Shown here piece after piece: positions 9,065-16,543 of a stretch of DNA of 64,000 bases. Under the pieces are notes generated by a model, which saw only the letters and a program-made list of their open reading frames with translations, made no database searches and was not told the DNA's origin. Positions within the stretch are counted from its first letter, which is position 1; every line of letters begins with the position of its first letter. Where the stretch lies: positions 1 to 64,000 of the forward strand of contig CAYPAV010000023.1 of the NCBI GenBank assembly GCA_964408805.1, written 5' to 3'. The position numbers and the translations under genes are program-made. Origin of the DNA: CAYPAV01 sp964408805 (GTDB lineage: Bacteria; Pseudomonadota; Alphaproteobacteria; UBA8366).

Positions 9065-9090
9065 GTCATTCCCGCGAAGGCGGGAATGAC
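9065..9090. terminator. Perfect hairpin between convergent genes (REP-like)
   Basis: The arms GTCATTCCCGC (9065-9075) and GCGGGAATGAC (9080-9090) are perfectly complementary around a GAAG tetraloop. The hairpin sits between the 3' ends of the GST gene (plus) and the M20 hydrolase gene (minus). It lacks a clean T-run on either side. The motif resembles the dispersed intergenic GTCATTCCCGCG repeats common in proteobacteria, so it may serve as a bidirectional terminator and belong to a repeat family. Confidence 0.6.
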
Positions 9091-9110
9091 GACTCTATGC
9101 TTCGTGCTCC

Positions 9111-10364
9111 CTACCGATCCGCCCGCGCCACCACCGCGTCGAAGAAGACGTTCACGGCTTCGATCGTCGGCTCGAAAAGAATGTCCTCTGCCTCGTTGTG
9201 GGTGATGCCGTCGACGCAGGGGCTGAAGACGAGGGCCGTGGGCGCGATGCGGGAGATGTAATAGGCGTCGTGCCCAGCGATGCTCTTGATGTCCATGCGG
9301 GAGACCCCGCGCGAATCTGCTGCGGCGCGCACGAGATCGGCGCAGTCTGCATCGAACACCTCGTCGCCGAAGGTCCATTCGGCGGTAATCTCATAATCGA
9401 CCCGAGCCTTTTCGGCCGCTTCCGCCAGGGCAGCGCGCGTCTTCGCGATCATCTCGTCGGTCACCGCCCGCTCGGTGTGGCGCATATCGACTGTGACCTC
9501 GGCGTATTCCGGCAGGATGCCGAACTTGTTCGGCCAGATCTGCATGCGGGACGCCGAGGTCCGGCCGACCGGCTCGTGTTCCCAGCCGATATCGTTGACG
9601 GCGGCGAGGAAATACGAGGCGCCGATCATGGCGTTCTTGCGCAGCTTCATCTCGGTCGGCCCGGTATGGGCGCACTCGCCGTGGAAGACGCAGTTGAGCG
9701 CGTGCGAAGCATAGCCGCCGGTCACCACGCCGACCGAGACACCGGCGTCCTCCATCAGCGAATCCTGCTCGATATGGAGCTCGAAATAGGCGTCGAGCTC
9801 GCGCCCGCCGACCGGCGCCGATCCCAGATAGCCGATCCGCTCCAGCTCGTCGCCATAGCGGATGCCGTCGTCGTCCCGAAGGTCGTGCAGCCACTCGATC
9901 GATTGCAGCCCGGCGAAGACGCAAGAGGCCGCCATCGGCGGGGCGAAACGGGCGCCCTCCTCATTGGTCCAGTTGACGATCTCGATCGGCCGGCGGGTGG
10001 TGATGCCGTTGTCCTCGAGGGTGCGCAGGATCTCCAATCCCGAAAGAACGCCGAGGATGCCATCGAAGCGTCCGCCCGCCGCCTGGGTATCGAGATGACT
10101 GCCGACCACGACCGGCGGCAGATCGTCCTCCCGCCCGGCGCGCCGCGCGAAAATACTGCCGGCCGCATCCACAGTGACCCCGCAGCCCGCCCCCTCGCAC
10201 CAGGCGACGAATTGGTCGCGCATCTCTCGGTCGCTGTCGGAGAGCGCCAAGCGCCGAAGACCGCCGGCCTTGCCGACACCGATTTCGGCGGAGCGGTCGA
10301 GGGTGGACCAGAGGCGATCGGCATCGATGGAAAGGTTGGGGAAAGAGCTGGCGGGCATGATCAA
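9111..10364 (-). CDS. Zn-dependent M20-type amidohydrolase (carbamoylase/allantoate amidohydrolase family)
   Basis: A 417-residue enzyme of the hydantoinase/carbamoylase family (HyuC, AllC). Metal ligands are visible in VVVGSHLDTQAAGGRFDG (His and Asp), WTNEEGARF (Glu pair) and the late IAGHDAYYISRIAPTALVFSP plus DGITHNEAE. The lid/dimerisation domain is marked by ELHIEQDSLMEDAG and GECAHTGPTEMKLRKNA. It probably hydrolyses N-carbamoyl amino acids or a related ureido compound; the true substrate is unknown. It lies 38 bases after the MFS transporter gene and is probably the last gene of a minus-strand operon that also holds the putative selenoprotein. Confidence 0.9.
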   Translation of the reverse strand: MIMPASSFPNLSIDADRLWSTLDRSAEIGVGKAGGLRRLALSDSDREMRDQFVAWCEGAGCGVTVDAAGSIFARRAGREDDLPPVVVGSHLDTQAAGGRFDGILGVLSGLEILRTLEDNGITTRRPIEIVNWTNEEGARFAPPMAASCVFAGLQSIEWLHDLRDDDGIRYGDELERIGYLGSAPVGGRELDAYFELHIEQDSLMEDAGVSVGVVTGGYASHALNCVFHGECAHTGPTEMKLRKNAMIGASYFLAAVNDIGWEHEPVGRTSASRMQIWPNKFGILPEYAEVTVDMRHTERAVTDEMIAKTRAALAEAAEKARVDYEITAEWTFGDEVFDADCADLVRAAADSRGVSRMDIKSIAGHDAYYISRIAPTALVFSPCVDGITHNEAEDILFEPTIEAVNVFFDAVVARADR

Positions 10365-10402
10365 ATCCTGGCTGTTGATCCGATCATATTAATCCGAAAC
10401 GA

Positions 10403-11587
10403 TTATTCCGACAGGGGCGATACCGGCTTTCCGACACGGATGCCCAAACAGACGAGAACGCCGATCGCCGCCAGCACGGCGCCGATAATGGCAGCCAGGA
10501 CATAGTCGCCGGACCGGTCGAACAGCCAGCCGCCGAGCCAGGGGCCGGAGAGCCCGGCGATGCCCCAGGCGGTGATCAGAATCCCGAAATTCCGCCCGTA
10601 TCGTGCGACGCCGAAATAAATCGAGACGGCAGAGGGATAGGCGCCCGACGCAATCCCGTAGCTGAGGCCGACGAAGGCGACAGCCACGACCGCTGGGACG
10701 ATCCCCGGTAGAAGGATCAAAACCAGAAACCCGACCAACGCCGCCAAATGGGCCGTCATCGCGACGCGGCCGGGGGGCAGGAAATCGCAGGCCCAGCCGG
10801 CGCCGAAGCGTCCGCCCGCATTGCCGATATTCACAAAGACCGCGCCAATCGTCGCCACAAGGGCGCCGCCGCCCCGGCTGGAGAGAATACCGGCCGCATG
10901 GCCGATCACCATGACGCCGCCGGCGGCCGCCAGGAAAAAGCCGAGCCAGAGCAAAGGAAAGAGCGCGCGCGGCGCGGGCGGGACCGTCTCCGCCGCGCCG
11001 CCCGTGTCGCTGTCCAGCCGGATGCCGGACCGGGACGCAAGTCCAGCCGCCGCCAGGCCGCCGACGACCAGAAACAGGGCGGTCAGGCCGAAAATGCTCC
11101 GGGGGCCGATCGTCTCGACGTAGCTGCCGAAGAGGAACGAGAATCCGATCGCCCCCACCGGAAAGGCGCCGAGTGCGAGCCCATTCGCCAAGCCCCGCCG
11201 ATGAGCCAGGGCCCGGTTGATCAGCGGCAGCGTCACGTTGTAGCCGAAGCCGGAGCCGAACCCGAACAGAGCGCCATAACCGAAGGTCAGCAGCGCGCTC
11301 GTCTCCGCCAGCGCGGCAACGCCGAGCCCGCCCGCGCAGAACACGGTGGCGACAACGGGCAGCAGCGCCGTTCGGACATGATTGTAGGTCGCGGGCGCCG
11401 CCACCGCGCCCGCCGTGAAGCAGAAGATCGCGACCGAGAAGACGATGCTGATCTCCGCCCGCGGCACCCCCAATTCCGTCTCCAGCGGGGTCAGGAACAC
11501 GCTCCAGGCATAGAGCGAGCCCAGCATCGGATTGAACAGCAAGACCGCGGCGATAGCGGGGCCCGGGCGTATCGGGTTGGCCGACAC
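10403..11587 (-). CDS. MFS transporter, OFA (oxalate/formate antiporter-like) type
   Basis: A 394-residue major facilitator protein with about 12 hydrophobic segments. Features recalling the OFA/monocarboxylate branch are the start FNPMLGSLYAWSVFLTPLE, GYGALFGFGSGFGYNVTLP and RRGLANGLALGAFPVGA. Its GTG start (11587-11585) directly abuts the TAG stop of the upstream redoxin gene, so the two are almost certainly translated from one message. The substrate is unknown; a carboxylate is the family expectation. The following M20 amidohydrolase suggests uptake or export of an N-acylated or carbamoylated acid, which is inference. Confidence 0.88.
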   Translation of the reverse strand: MSANPIRPGPAIAAVLLFNPMLGSLYAWSVFLTPLETELGVPRAEISIVFSVAIFCFTAGAVAAPATYNHVRTALLPVVATVFCAGGLGVAALAETSALLTFGYGALFGFGSGFGYNVTLPLINRALAHRRGLANGLALGAFPVGAIGFSFLFGSYVETIGPRSIFGLTALFLVVGGLAAAGLASRSGIRLDSDTGGAAETVPPAPRALFPLLWLGFFLAAAGGVMVIGHAAGILSSRGGGALVATIGAVFVNIGNAGGRFGAGWACDFLPPGRVAMTAHLAALVGFLVLILLPGIVPAVVAVAFVGLSYGIASGAYPSAVSIYFGVARYGRNFGILITAWGIAGLSGPWLGGWLFDRSGDYVLAAIIGAVLAAIGVLVCLGIRVGKPVSPLSE

Positions 11588-12691
11588 CTAGCCTGGCATC
11601 CTGTCCATCTTCGGACGCGGGTAGTAGGCGTTCTTGTCGAGGGGGGCGACGCGCTCCCAGAAGGCGGCCCCGGCCGCGAGGCCGTTCTCCAGCTTCTCGG
11701 CGTTCTGGCGCCACATGTTCCAGGAGTCCGGATGAAGACGGATCGCTTCCTCGACGAAGACTTGGCCCTCCGCCGCCTTGCCGGCCGCGATCAGGTGCTG
11801 GCCGAGGCGGAAATTGGCGTGGGCCATCGCGATGTCCTCGCTCGCCTCGGGCGTCGCCGCCCGGGCGCGGGCGGAATCAAGTGCGTGGACGCTCGCCTCG
11901 CCCTTCCCGACCCAATCGCGGATCGCGGCCAAATAGACCTCGCGGGAGCGCGCCGACTTCGCCGCCTCCGTCTCCGGCATCTCGCCCGTTTTCATATCGC
12001 GGGAGCGGAAGGCCTCGTAGGCGCCCGCCGTCTCGGTCGGCCGGACGATGCGCCCGGCCTCGTCGATCCAGACCGCCTGGGGCACGTTGACCATGTTGTA
12101 GAGGTCGGCCAGCCGGTGTTCCCGGTCGATCAGCGCGACGTAGGTCGGCCCCGCCGCCTCGATCCAGGGGCGCGCGGCCTCGGGATCGCTATCCATCGCC
12201 ACCGCGATGATCATTAAGCCGTCATTCTCGAGATCGTCGTAAAGCGTCTGCCACACGGGCAGATCAAGCCGACAACCTCACCAACTGGCCCAGCTCGCCA
12301 GCAGGACCTTCTTGCCGCGATGGTCCGAGAGGCGATGCGGCTTGCCGTCGAGATCGGGCAGTTCGAAGTCGGGTGCCTCGAGGCTCGCCAATTGGGCCGC
12401 CCGGTCGACCGCCCCCTCGCCGAGGCTCCAGACCTCGCCCGCCGCGTCGCTCAGCACCGGTTTTCCCATGTGCTTCCAGAACGCCGCGAGTTCGACCTCG
12501 CCGCCGCGCACGAATTCCGCCGCGCGCCCGGCCGGCAACGGCACGCAGACCTCGCCCCGGCAGAGCCCTTCCGGTTTCAGCTCCCAGCCGATCGCCCGCG
12601 CCGCCACGTCGCCCTCGACCCAGAGCGTGCCCTTGGCGCCTTCGCCGGCCGACACCTCGGCGACTCCGGCATCCGTCAAGATCGTCGTCAT
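11588..12691 (-). CDS. Putative selenoprotein: ResA/TlpA-like redoxin with UGA at the redox site
   Basis: A standard gene caller would split this into two genes, 12691-12278 and 12256-11588. Both lie in the same frame, joined by a single UGA (12280-12278). Read as selenocysteine, the protein is 367 residues. An N-terminal domain has a Cys pair (LCRGEVC). The redoxin domain begins APDFELPDLDGKPHRLSD and continues KKVLLASWASW-U138-G-C140-R-LDLPVWQTLYDDL, then IIAVAMDSD and NVPQAVWIDEAGRIV. A helical TPR-like C-terminus has FRLGQHLIAAGKAAEGQVFVEEAIRLHPDS. UGA falls exactly where thioredoxin-fold proteins carry the first active-site Cys (W-C-x-x-C). A hairpin matching the bacterial SECIS rules begins 2 bases later. 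The function is probably thiol/selenol oxidoreduction or peroxide reduction. The start follows a GAGAGGGACAC leader. The alternative, a nonsense mutation of a Cys codon, cannot be excluded. Confidence 0.82.
12234..12275 (-). promoter_or_regulatory. Candidate bacterial SECIS element
   Basis: Directly downstream of the UGA on the minus strand, TCTGCC (12263-12258) and GGCAGA (12252-12247) form a perfect 6-bp apical stem around the 5-base loop CGTGT. The loop begins 20 bases after the UGA and has G as its second base. An outer stem, TTGTCG (12275-12270) with CGACGA (12239-12234), gives six further pairs including one G-U. As I recall the published bSECIS consensus, it needs a guanosine in the first two loop positions and a UGA-to-loop distance of about 16-37 bases; both are met. 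It lies within the coding sequence, as bacterial SECIS elements do. Confidence 0.72.
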
Positions 12692-12756
12692 CGTTCGTGT
12701 CCCTCTCCTTTACCCGCATCGATCGTCCAGCCGCGCGGGACCGCAGTCAAACCAAT

Positions 12757-13032
12757 TCAAGCACCGTCCTTGCCCGACCGCGTGATCTCGTGATCCGAAC
12801 AGAACCCATAGACATTGGCCGACAGCTCGACCACGGCGAACTCCACCGTCTTCCGCCACGTCTTCATCCGATAGACGCCAAGCCGCCGCGGCTCGCCATG
12901 GACCCTGTCGGGAAGCGTCACCTCCTCACCGGTGTCGATCCAGTCCTCCGACCAGACATCGAACCCGCCGATCTCCAGCTTCTCGCCTTCGAAGACGCCC
13001 CAGACCTGATGGGCGAAATTCCGTTCGGTCAT
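12757..13032 (-). CDS. Conserved-looking hypothetical protein, 91 residues
   Basis: A small soluble acidic protein starting MTERNFAHQVWGVFEGEKLEIGG. It is beta-rich, with several aromatic residues (FDVWSEDW, GVYRMKTWRKTVEFAVVEL) and ending ...FCSDHEITRSGKDGA. No domain is recognised. The frame is open further upstream to 13191 but overlaps the divergent dioxygenase gene, so the internal ATG at 13032 is preferred. It lies 65 bases upstream of the putative selenoprotein on the same strand and is probably the first gene of that operon. Conservation with the redoxin would suggest a shared role. Confidence 0.6.
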   Translation of the reverse strand: MTERNFAHQVWGVFEGEKLEIGGFDVWSEDWIDTGEEVTLPDRVHGEPRRLGVYRMKTWRKTVEFAVVELSANVYGFCSDHEITRSGKDGA

Positions 13033-13120
13033 CGATGCCGCATCCCGCGCCGTTTCATCGCCACGAGGATAGCGCGCCCGTTTAAGCCGGTCGACACATG
13101 GGCTAGAGTGGGGCGAGCGA

Positions 13121-14014
13121 ATGAACGGGCAGGACGAAATGACGGACGCCACTCGCCAACAACCGGAGCCCCCCTTCTCCCTCACCCCCATCGGCGAGGC
13201 TGGGGCGGCGGAGATCGGCGGGCTCGACCTCTCGGTCCCCTTGGGCGCGGCCGTTGTCGAGGCGATCCGGCGGGTGCTCGTGAATTATCCGATGCTGGTA
13301 TTTCGCGGCCAATCGCTCTCGGGCGACCAGCAGGCCCGCTTCAGCGAGCAATTCGGCTCGCTCGAGGACCACATCGTCAAAAATTCCGACGGCCGGACCG
13401 TCCCTATCGTCCACACCCTGACCAATCTCGACGACGCGGGGAACGTCATCAACCTCGACATCGTCAAGCTCAACCACCATTGGCACAGCGACAAGTCCTA
13501 TCACGCGGTGCCGGCCTTCGTGACCATCCTGCACGCGCTGGAGGTGCCGGCGAATGGCGGCGACACCCAGTTCTCCAACGCCACCGCCGCCTGGACCGCC
13601 CTGCCGCCCGAAACGAAAGCCCGGCTCGAGGGCCTCCAGGTCGTCCACGACTGGGTCGCCAGCCGCCGCAACTCCGACACCTCGCCTGCGACCCCCGACC
13701 AAATCGAAAAACGCCCCCCGGTCACCCACCCGCTGGTGTGCACCCATCCGGAGACGGGTGCCAAATCCCTCTATCTCGGCGTCCACGTCTCGCATGTGGA
13801 GGGGATGCCGGATGCCGAGAGCCAGGCGCTCATCGCCGAACTCACGGCGCATATCGGCGAGGACCGCTTCCTCTACACCCACCGCTGGCAAAAGGGCGAC
13901 GTGGTGATGTGGGACAACCGCTGCCTCCACCACCGGGCACTACCCAACTACGACACGGCGACGGAACGGCGGGTGTTGAACCGGACGGTGATCACGGGGA
14001 CGCGGCCGGTTTAG
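13121..14014 (+). CDS. TauD/TfdA-family Fe(II)/2-oxoglutarate-dependent dioxygenase
   Basis: A 297-residue non-haem iron dioxygenase. The HxD metal motif is in NHHWHSDKSY; the distal His is in MWDNRCLHHRALPNY, with the 2-oxoglutarate-binding Arg in ERRVLNRTVI. The VLVNYPMLVFRGQSLS and EVPANGGDTQFSNATAAW segments are typical of TauD. The family hydroxylates small carboxylates or sulfonates, often releasing a leaving group; the substrate here is unknown. A second in-frame ATG at 13139 is also possible, but GGGGCGAGCGA precedes 13121. It is divergent from the 91-residue protein gene and followed closely by an unrecognised gene on the same strand. Confidence 0.92.
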   Translation: MNGQDEMTDATRQQPEPPFSLTPIGEAGAAEIGGLDLSVPLGAAVVEAIRRVLVNYPMLVFRGQSLSGDQQARFSEQFGSLEDHIVKNSDGRTVPIVHTLTNLDDAGNVINLDIVKLNHHWHSDKSYHAVPAFVTILHALEVPANGGDTQFSNATAAWTALPPETKARLEGLQVVHDWVASRRNSDTSPATPDQIEKRPPVTHPLVCTHPETGAKSLYLGVHVSHVEGMPDAESQALIAELTAHIGEDRFLYTHRWQKGDVVMWDNRCLHHRALPNYDTATERRVLNRTVITGTRPV

Positions 14015-14031
14015 GGGGCACGTATCAGCAA

Positions 14032-14454
14032 ATGGAGAACGTCAATCTCCCCAATAGCCCCAAGATCGGCCCTCATGACGGCCGCGAACTCGACCTCATG
14101 CTTGCCGGCGAGAAGCCGATGGCGATGTTCTATGCGCCGATCGACGAGGCGCATGTGATCCCGGAAGCGGCGTTCGCGCCCCATGTTCGCGATGGCGTGT
14201 TGGTCCAGGCCGAGCGGCATTTCCATATCGCGCGGGAGGCAGCGGGGGATCCGGAAATCCGGATCGTGCTCTATGCCTTGCCCACCGAAGAATGGCGGAT
14301 CGCGGCGGCGCTCGCGATCATCGAGCCGGTCTGGCACGGCGACCGGCCTCCGGCGGCCGAGGACGACATCGAGATGGGCCGGTTGCTTGGGTATTCGGAC
14401 GCCGAGATCGCCGCGTTTCTCGAGGTGCAGGAGGCGCTGATATTGGCGCCGTAA
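14032..14454 (+). CDS. Hypothetical protein, 140 residues
   Basis: It begins MENVNLPNSPKIGPHDGREL 17 bases after the dioxygenase stop codon. The frame is open far upstream, but that part is only the antisense shadow of other genes. The protein is an acidic alpha/beta protein with ELDLMLAGEKPMAMFYA, a strand pattern FHIAREAAGDPEIRIVLYALP and an acidic C-terminal helix (DDIEMGRLLGYSDAEIAAFLEVQEAL). No family is recognised. Close linkage suggests co-transcription with the dioxygenase. The ribosome binding site is weak (GGGGGCACG about 15 bases upstream). Confidence 0.6.
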   Translation: MENVNLPNSPKIGPHDGRELDLMLAGEKPMAMFYAPIDEAHVIPEAAFAPHVRDGVLVQAERHFHIAREAAGDPEIRIVLYALPTEEWRIAAALAIIEPVWHGDRPPAAEDDIEMGRLLGYSDAEIAAFLEVQEALILAP

Positions 14455-14464
14455 GCGCGCCCTC

Positions 14465-14515
14465 TCAATTAAACGCCCCGATCCCCGCCATCGCCCCGCC
14501 CAATAACAGCGTGTG
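14465..14515 (-). pseudogene. Fossil 3' end of a gcdH-like acyl-CoA dehydrogenase
   Basis: On the minus strand this ~50-base stretch reads ...HTLLLGGAMAGIGAFN followed by a stop. It matches the last residues of the intact glutaryl-CoA dehydrogenase 0.8 kb away (...HTLILGGAMTGIRAFN, stop at 15258). By eye the two stretches share roughly 80% of bases. Similarity ends abruptly at about 14516, next to the inverted repeats at 14536-14589. It looks like the leftover of a duplicated or deleted second gcdH-like gene. Intact coding is not possible here. Confidence 0.6.
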
Positions 14516-14535
14516 ACTAGGTTTCGGTGAGGTTT

Positions 14536-14589
14536 CGGTGACAGGATACGGAACTATGCAGGCGATAGTAATTCGGTATCCTGTCACCG
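14536..14589. repeat. 14-bp perfect inverted repeat upstream of the LysE gene
   Basis: CGGTGACAGGATAC (14536-14549) and GTATCCTGTCACCG (14576-14589) are perfectly inverted around 26 bases. A third partial copy, GACAGGAT, occurs at about 14599-14606. A direct repeat GTTTCGGTGA occurs twice at 14521-14541. The block lies between the gcdH fossil and the lysE-type gene. It could be an operator for a dimeric regulator of the exporter, or a scar of a small mobile element. Confidence 0.55.
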
Positions 14590-14632
14590 GATCTATGCGA
14601 CAGGATTTATGTAACGCACCGGAGGATGTCTC

Positions 14633-15238
14633 GTGACCTGGGAAGCCGCCGCCGCCTTCGGCCTCGCCATCACGGTTTGGGCCCTCGTGCCCGGCCCGGG
14701 CCTCGCCGCCGTCCTGGCGAGCGCGCTTGGGGCCGGCCGCAAATCGGCGGCGGCCGTGGTCGCCGGGCTGGTCGCCGCGGACCTCGTCTTCCTCGCCGTC
14801 GCCGTCCTCGGCCTGTTCGCGCTCGCGAAGACGCTGGGGCCCGTCTTCGAAGCCATCAAATATTTGGGCGCGGCCTACCTCATTTGGCGCGGGCTCCAAC
14901 TCTTCCGCGCCCCGAACGAGCGCACCTCCGCCGAGGCCCGGCCGGGCGGCGTTTTGCGAAGCGCCGGCGTCGGCCTGCTGATCACCCTCGGCAACCCGAA
15001 AGCGATCCTCTTCTTCGGCGCGATCCTGCCGGCCTTCGTCGACGTATCGACGATCTCCCTCGTCGACTTCGTCACCCTGAGTTGGATCGTCGCCGGCGCG
15101 TCGTTTCTCGTCTACGGCGCCTACGCCGAACTGGCGCTCCGCGCCGGCCGGTTCACGTCCGGTCGGTTGCGGCGGAAGCTTCGCTGGATGGGCGGCTCGC
15201 TCTTGGTGGGATCGGGCCTCCTCGTCGCGACGAGGTAG
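14633..15238 (+). CDS. LysE/RhtB-family amino-acid exporter
   Basis: A 201-residue inner-membrane protein with about six hydrophobic helices, typical of LysE translocators. It has the N-terminal signature LAITVWALVPGPGLAAVLASAL-type glycine/proline helix, the loop GAGRKSAAAVVAGLVAADLVF, the KYLGAAYLIWRGLQLFR helix and LLITLGNPKAILFFGAILPAF. It begins with GTG at 14633, seven bases after GGAGG. Members export amino acids or homoserine lactone-like compounds. It is flanked by the gcdH fossil and the intact gcdH, so it may have been captured in a rearrangement. The inverted repeats just upstream may control it. Confidence 0.88.
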   Translation: MTWEAAAAFGLAITVWALVPGPGLAAVLASALGAGRKSAAAVVAGLVAADLVFLAVAVLGLFALAKTLGPVFEAIKYLGAAYLIWRGLQLFRAPNERTSAEARPGGVLRSAGVGLLITLGNPKAILFFGAILPAFVDVSTISLVDFVTLSWIVAGASFLVYGAYAELALRAGRFTSGRLRRKLRWMGGSLLVGSGLLVATR

Positions 15239-15257
15239 ACACCGAGCCGCGGCAAGA

Positions 15258-16427
15258 TTAGTTGAACGCCCGTATCCCCGTCATCGCCCCACCTAATATC
15301 AGCGTATGGATATCGTGGGTGCCTTCCAGCGTGTTGATGACCTCCATGTTCACCATGTGACGCATCACGTGGTACTCGTCGGAGATGCCGTTGGCGCCGT
15401 GCATGTCGCGGCAGACGCGGGCGATCTCGAGGGCCTTGCCGGTGGAGTTCCGCTTAACGAGAGAGATCATCTCCGGCGTCACCTTATTCTCGTCGCGAAG
15501 GCGGCTGATGCGGAGGCAGGATTGGAGGCCGAGGGCTATTTCGGTCTGCATCTCGACGAGCTTCTTCTGCACCAGCTGGTTGGCCGCCAGCGGCCGGCCG
15601 AATTGGCTGCGTTCGACGACGTAGTCGCGGGTCCGCCGCCAGCAATCCTCGGCCGCGCCCATGCCGCCCCAGCAAATGCCGAAGCGGGCGTTGGAGAGCG
15701 CCGACAAGGGCCCCCGCATGCCCTTGGCACCAGGGAGGACGTTTTCCGCGGGGCAGAAGACCTCGTCCATCATGATGAAGCCGGTCGAGGAGGCGCGAAC
15801 GGCCAGCTTGCCCTCGATCTTCGGAGTCTCCAGCCCGTCCATCCCGCGCTCCAATATGAACCCCCGGACGGTGTCCGTCTCGTCCTTGGCCCAGACGAGG
15901 AGCACCTGCGCCAGCGGCGAGTTGGTGATCCATTGCTTGGTCCCGGTCAGCTTATAACCACCGTCGACGGGTTTGGCGCGGGTTTCCATGGCGCCCGCGT
16001 CGGAGCCGTGATTGGGCTCGGTCAGGCCCATGCAGCCGATCCACTCCCCATCCCGCATCGGCGGCAGGAAGCGGTCCTTCTGTTCGTCCGAGCCGTACAT
16101 ATGGATGGGCGCCATCACCAGGCCGGACTGCACGCCGACGGCGGAGCGAAAACAGGTATCGACCCGCTCCAACTCGCGCGCAATCAGGCCGTAGGCGACG
16201 AAGCCTATGCCGGCGCAGCCGTAATCCGGGATATTGGCGCCGAGGAAGCCGAGCTTCCCGAACTCCTTCATGATCTCGGGGTCGAAGCTCTCGTTGCGGT
16301 TCCACTCGAGGATGAGGGGCATCAACTCCGCTTGCGCGAAATCATGCGCGGCGTCGCGGATCTGGCGTTCATCCTCGGCCAATTGGTCCTCGAGGAGGAG
16401 CGGGTCCTCCCAGACGAAATCGGGCAT
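15258..16427 (-). CDS. gcdH: Glutaryl-CoA dehydrogenase
   Basis: A 389-residue acyl-CoA dehydrogenase of the glutaryl-CoA dehydrogenase type, which oxidises and decarboxylates glutaryl-CoA to crotonyl-CoA with FAD. Typical features are the start DPLLLEDQLAEDERQIRDAAHDFAQ, CMGLTEPNHGSDAGAMETRAK at the FAD site, YKLTGTKQWITNSPLA, ARFGICWGGMGAAEDCW and the catalytic Glu in NTLEGTHDIHTLILG. Length matches the family (about 390-395). It lies downstream of the thiolase gene on the same strand, separated by 180 bases with two hairpins. It belongs to lysine/tryptophan or aromatic-acid degradation. Confidence 0.9.
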   Translation of the reverse strand: MPDFVWEDPLLLEDQLAEDERQIRDAAHDFAQAELMPLILEWNRNESFDPEIMKEFGKLGFLGANIPDYGCAGIGFVAYGLIARELERVDTCFRSAVGVQSGLVMAPIHMYGSDEQKDRFLPPMRDGEWIGCMGLTEPNHGSDAGAMETRAKPVDGGYKLTGTKQWITNSPLAQVLLVWAKDETDTVRGFILERGMDGLETPKIEGKLAVRASSTGFIMMDEVFCPAENVLPGAKGMRGPLSALSNARFGICWGGMGAAEDCWRRTRDYVVERSQFGRPLAANQLVQKKLVEMQTEIALGLQSCLRISRLRDENKVTPEMISLVKRNSTGKALEIARVCRDMHGANGISDEYHVMRHMVNMEVINTLEGTHDIHTLILGGAMTGIRAFN

Positions 16428-16458
16428 CTCGTTTACTCCACAACACCCACGAACCGTC

Positions 16459-16489
16459 GTCCCGGAAACGCACCAGCGTTATCCGGGAC
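16459..16489. repeat. Long hairpin in the thiolase-gcdH spacer
   Basis: GTCCCGGA (16459-16466) plus AACGC pairs with GCGTT plus TCCGGGAC (16482-16489), giving 13 pairs interrupted only by a single bulged base, around an ACCA loop. This REP-like sequence lies between the thiolase stop (16607) and the gcdH start (16427). It could attenuate transcription or protect mRNA ends. Confidence 0.5.
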
Positions 16490-16543
16490 CCATGCCTGAG
16501 AGTCACCGGGCGAAGATTATCCAATCGCGGCGCTCAGGCGTGA

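Noticed and set aside
10748..12217. 489-codon plus-strand open frame
   Set aside because: Antisense shadow of the MFS and redoxin genes, Arg/Gly/Ala-rich, with no domain.
12241..12290. A frameshift as the cause of the split redoxin
   Set aside because: Both halves are in the same frame; only the UGA separates them. No base insertion or deletion is needed, and the residues immediately after the UGA continue the domain.
12373..14454. 693-codon plus-strand open frame
   Set aside because: Only its last 140 codons look like protein; the rest is a low-complexity Arg/Pro shadow antisense to the redoxin gene and out of frame with the TauD gene.
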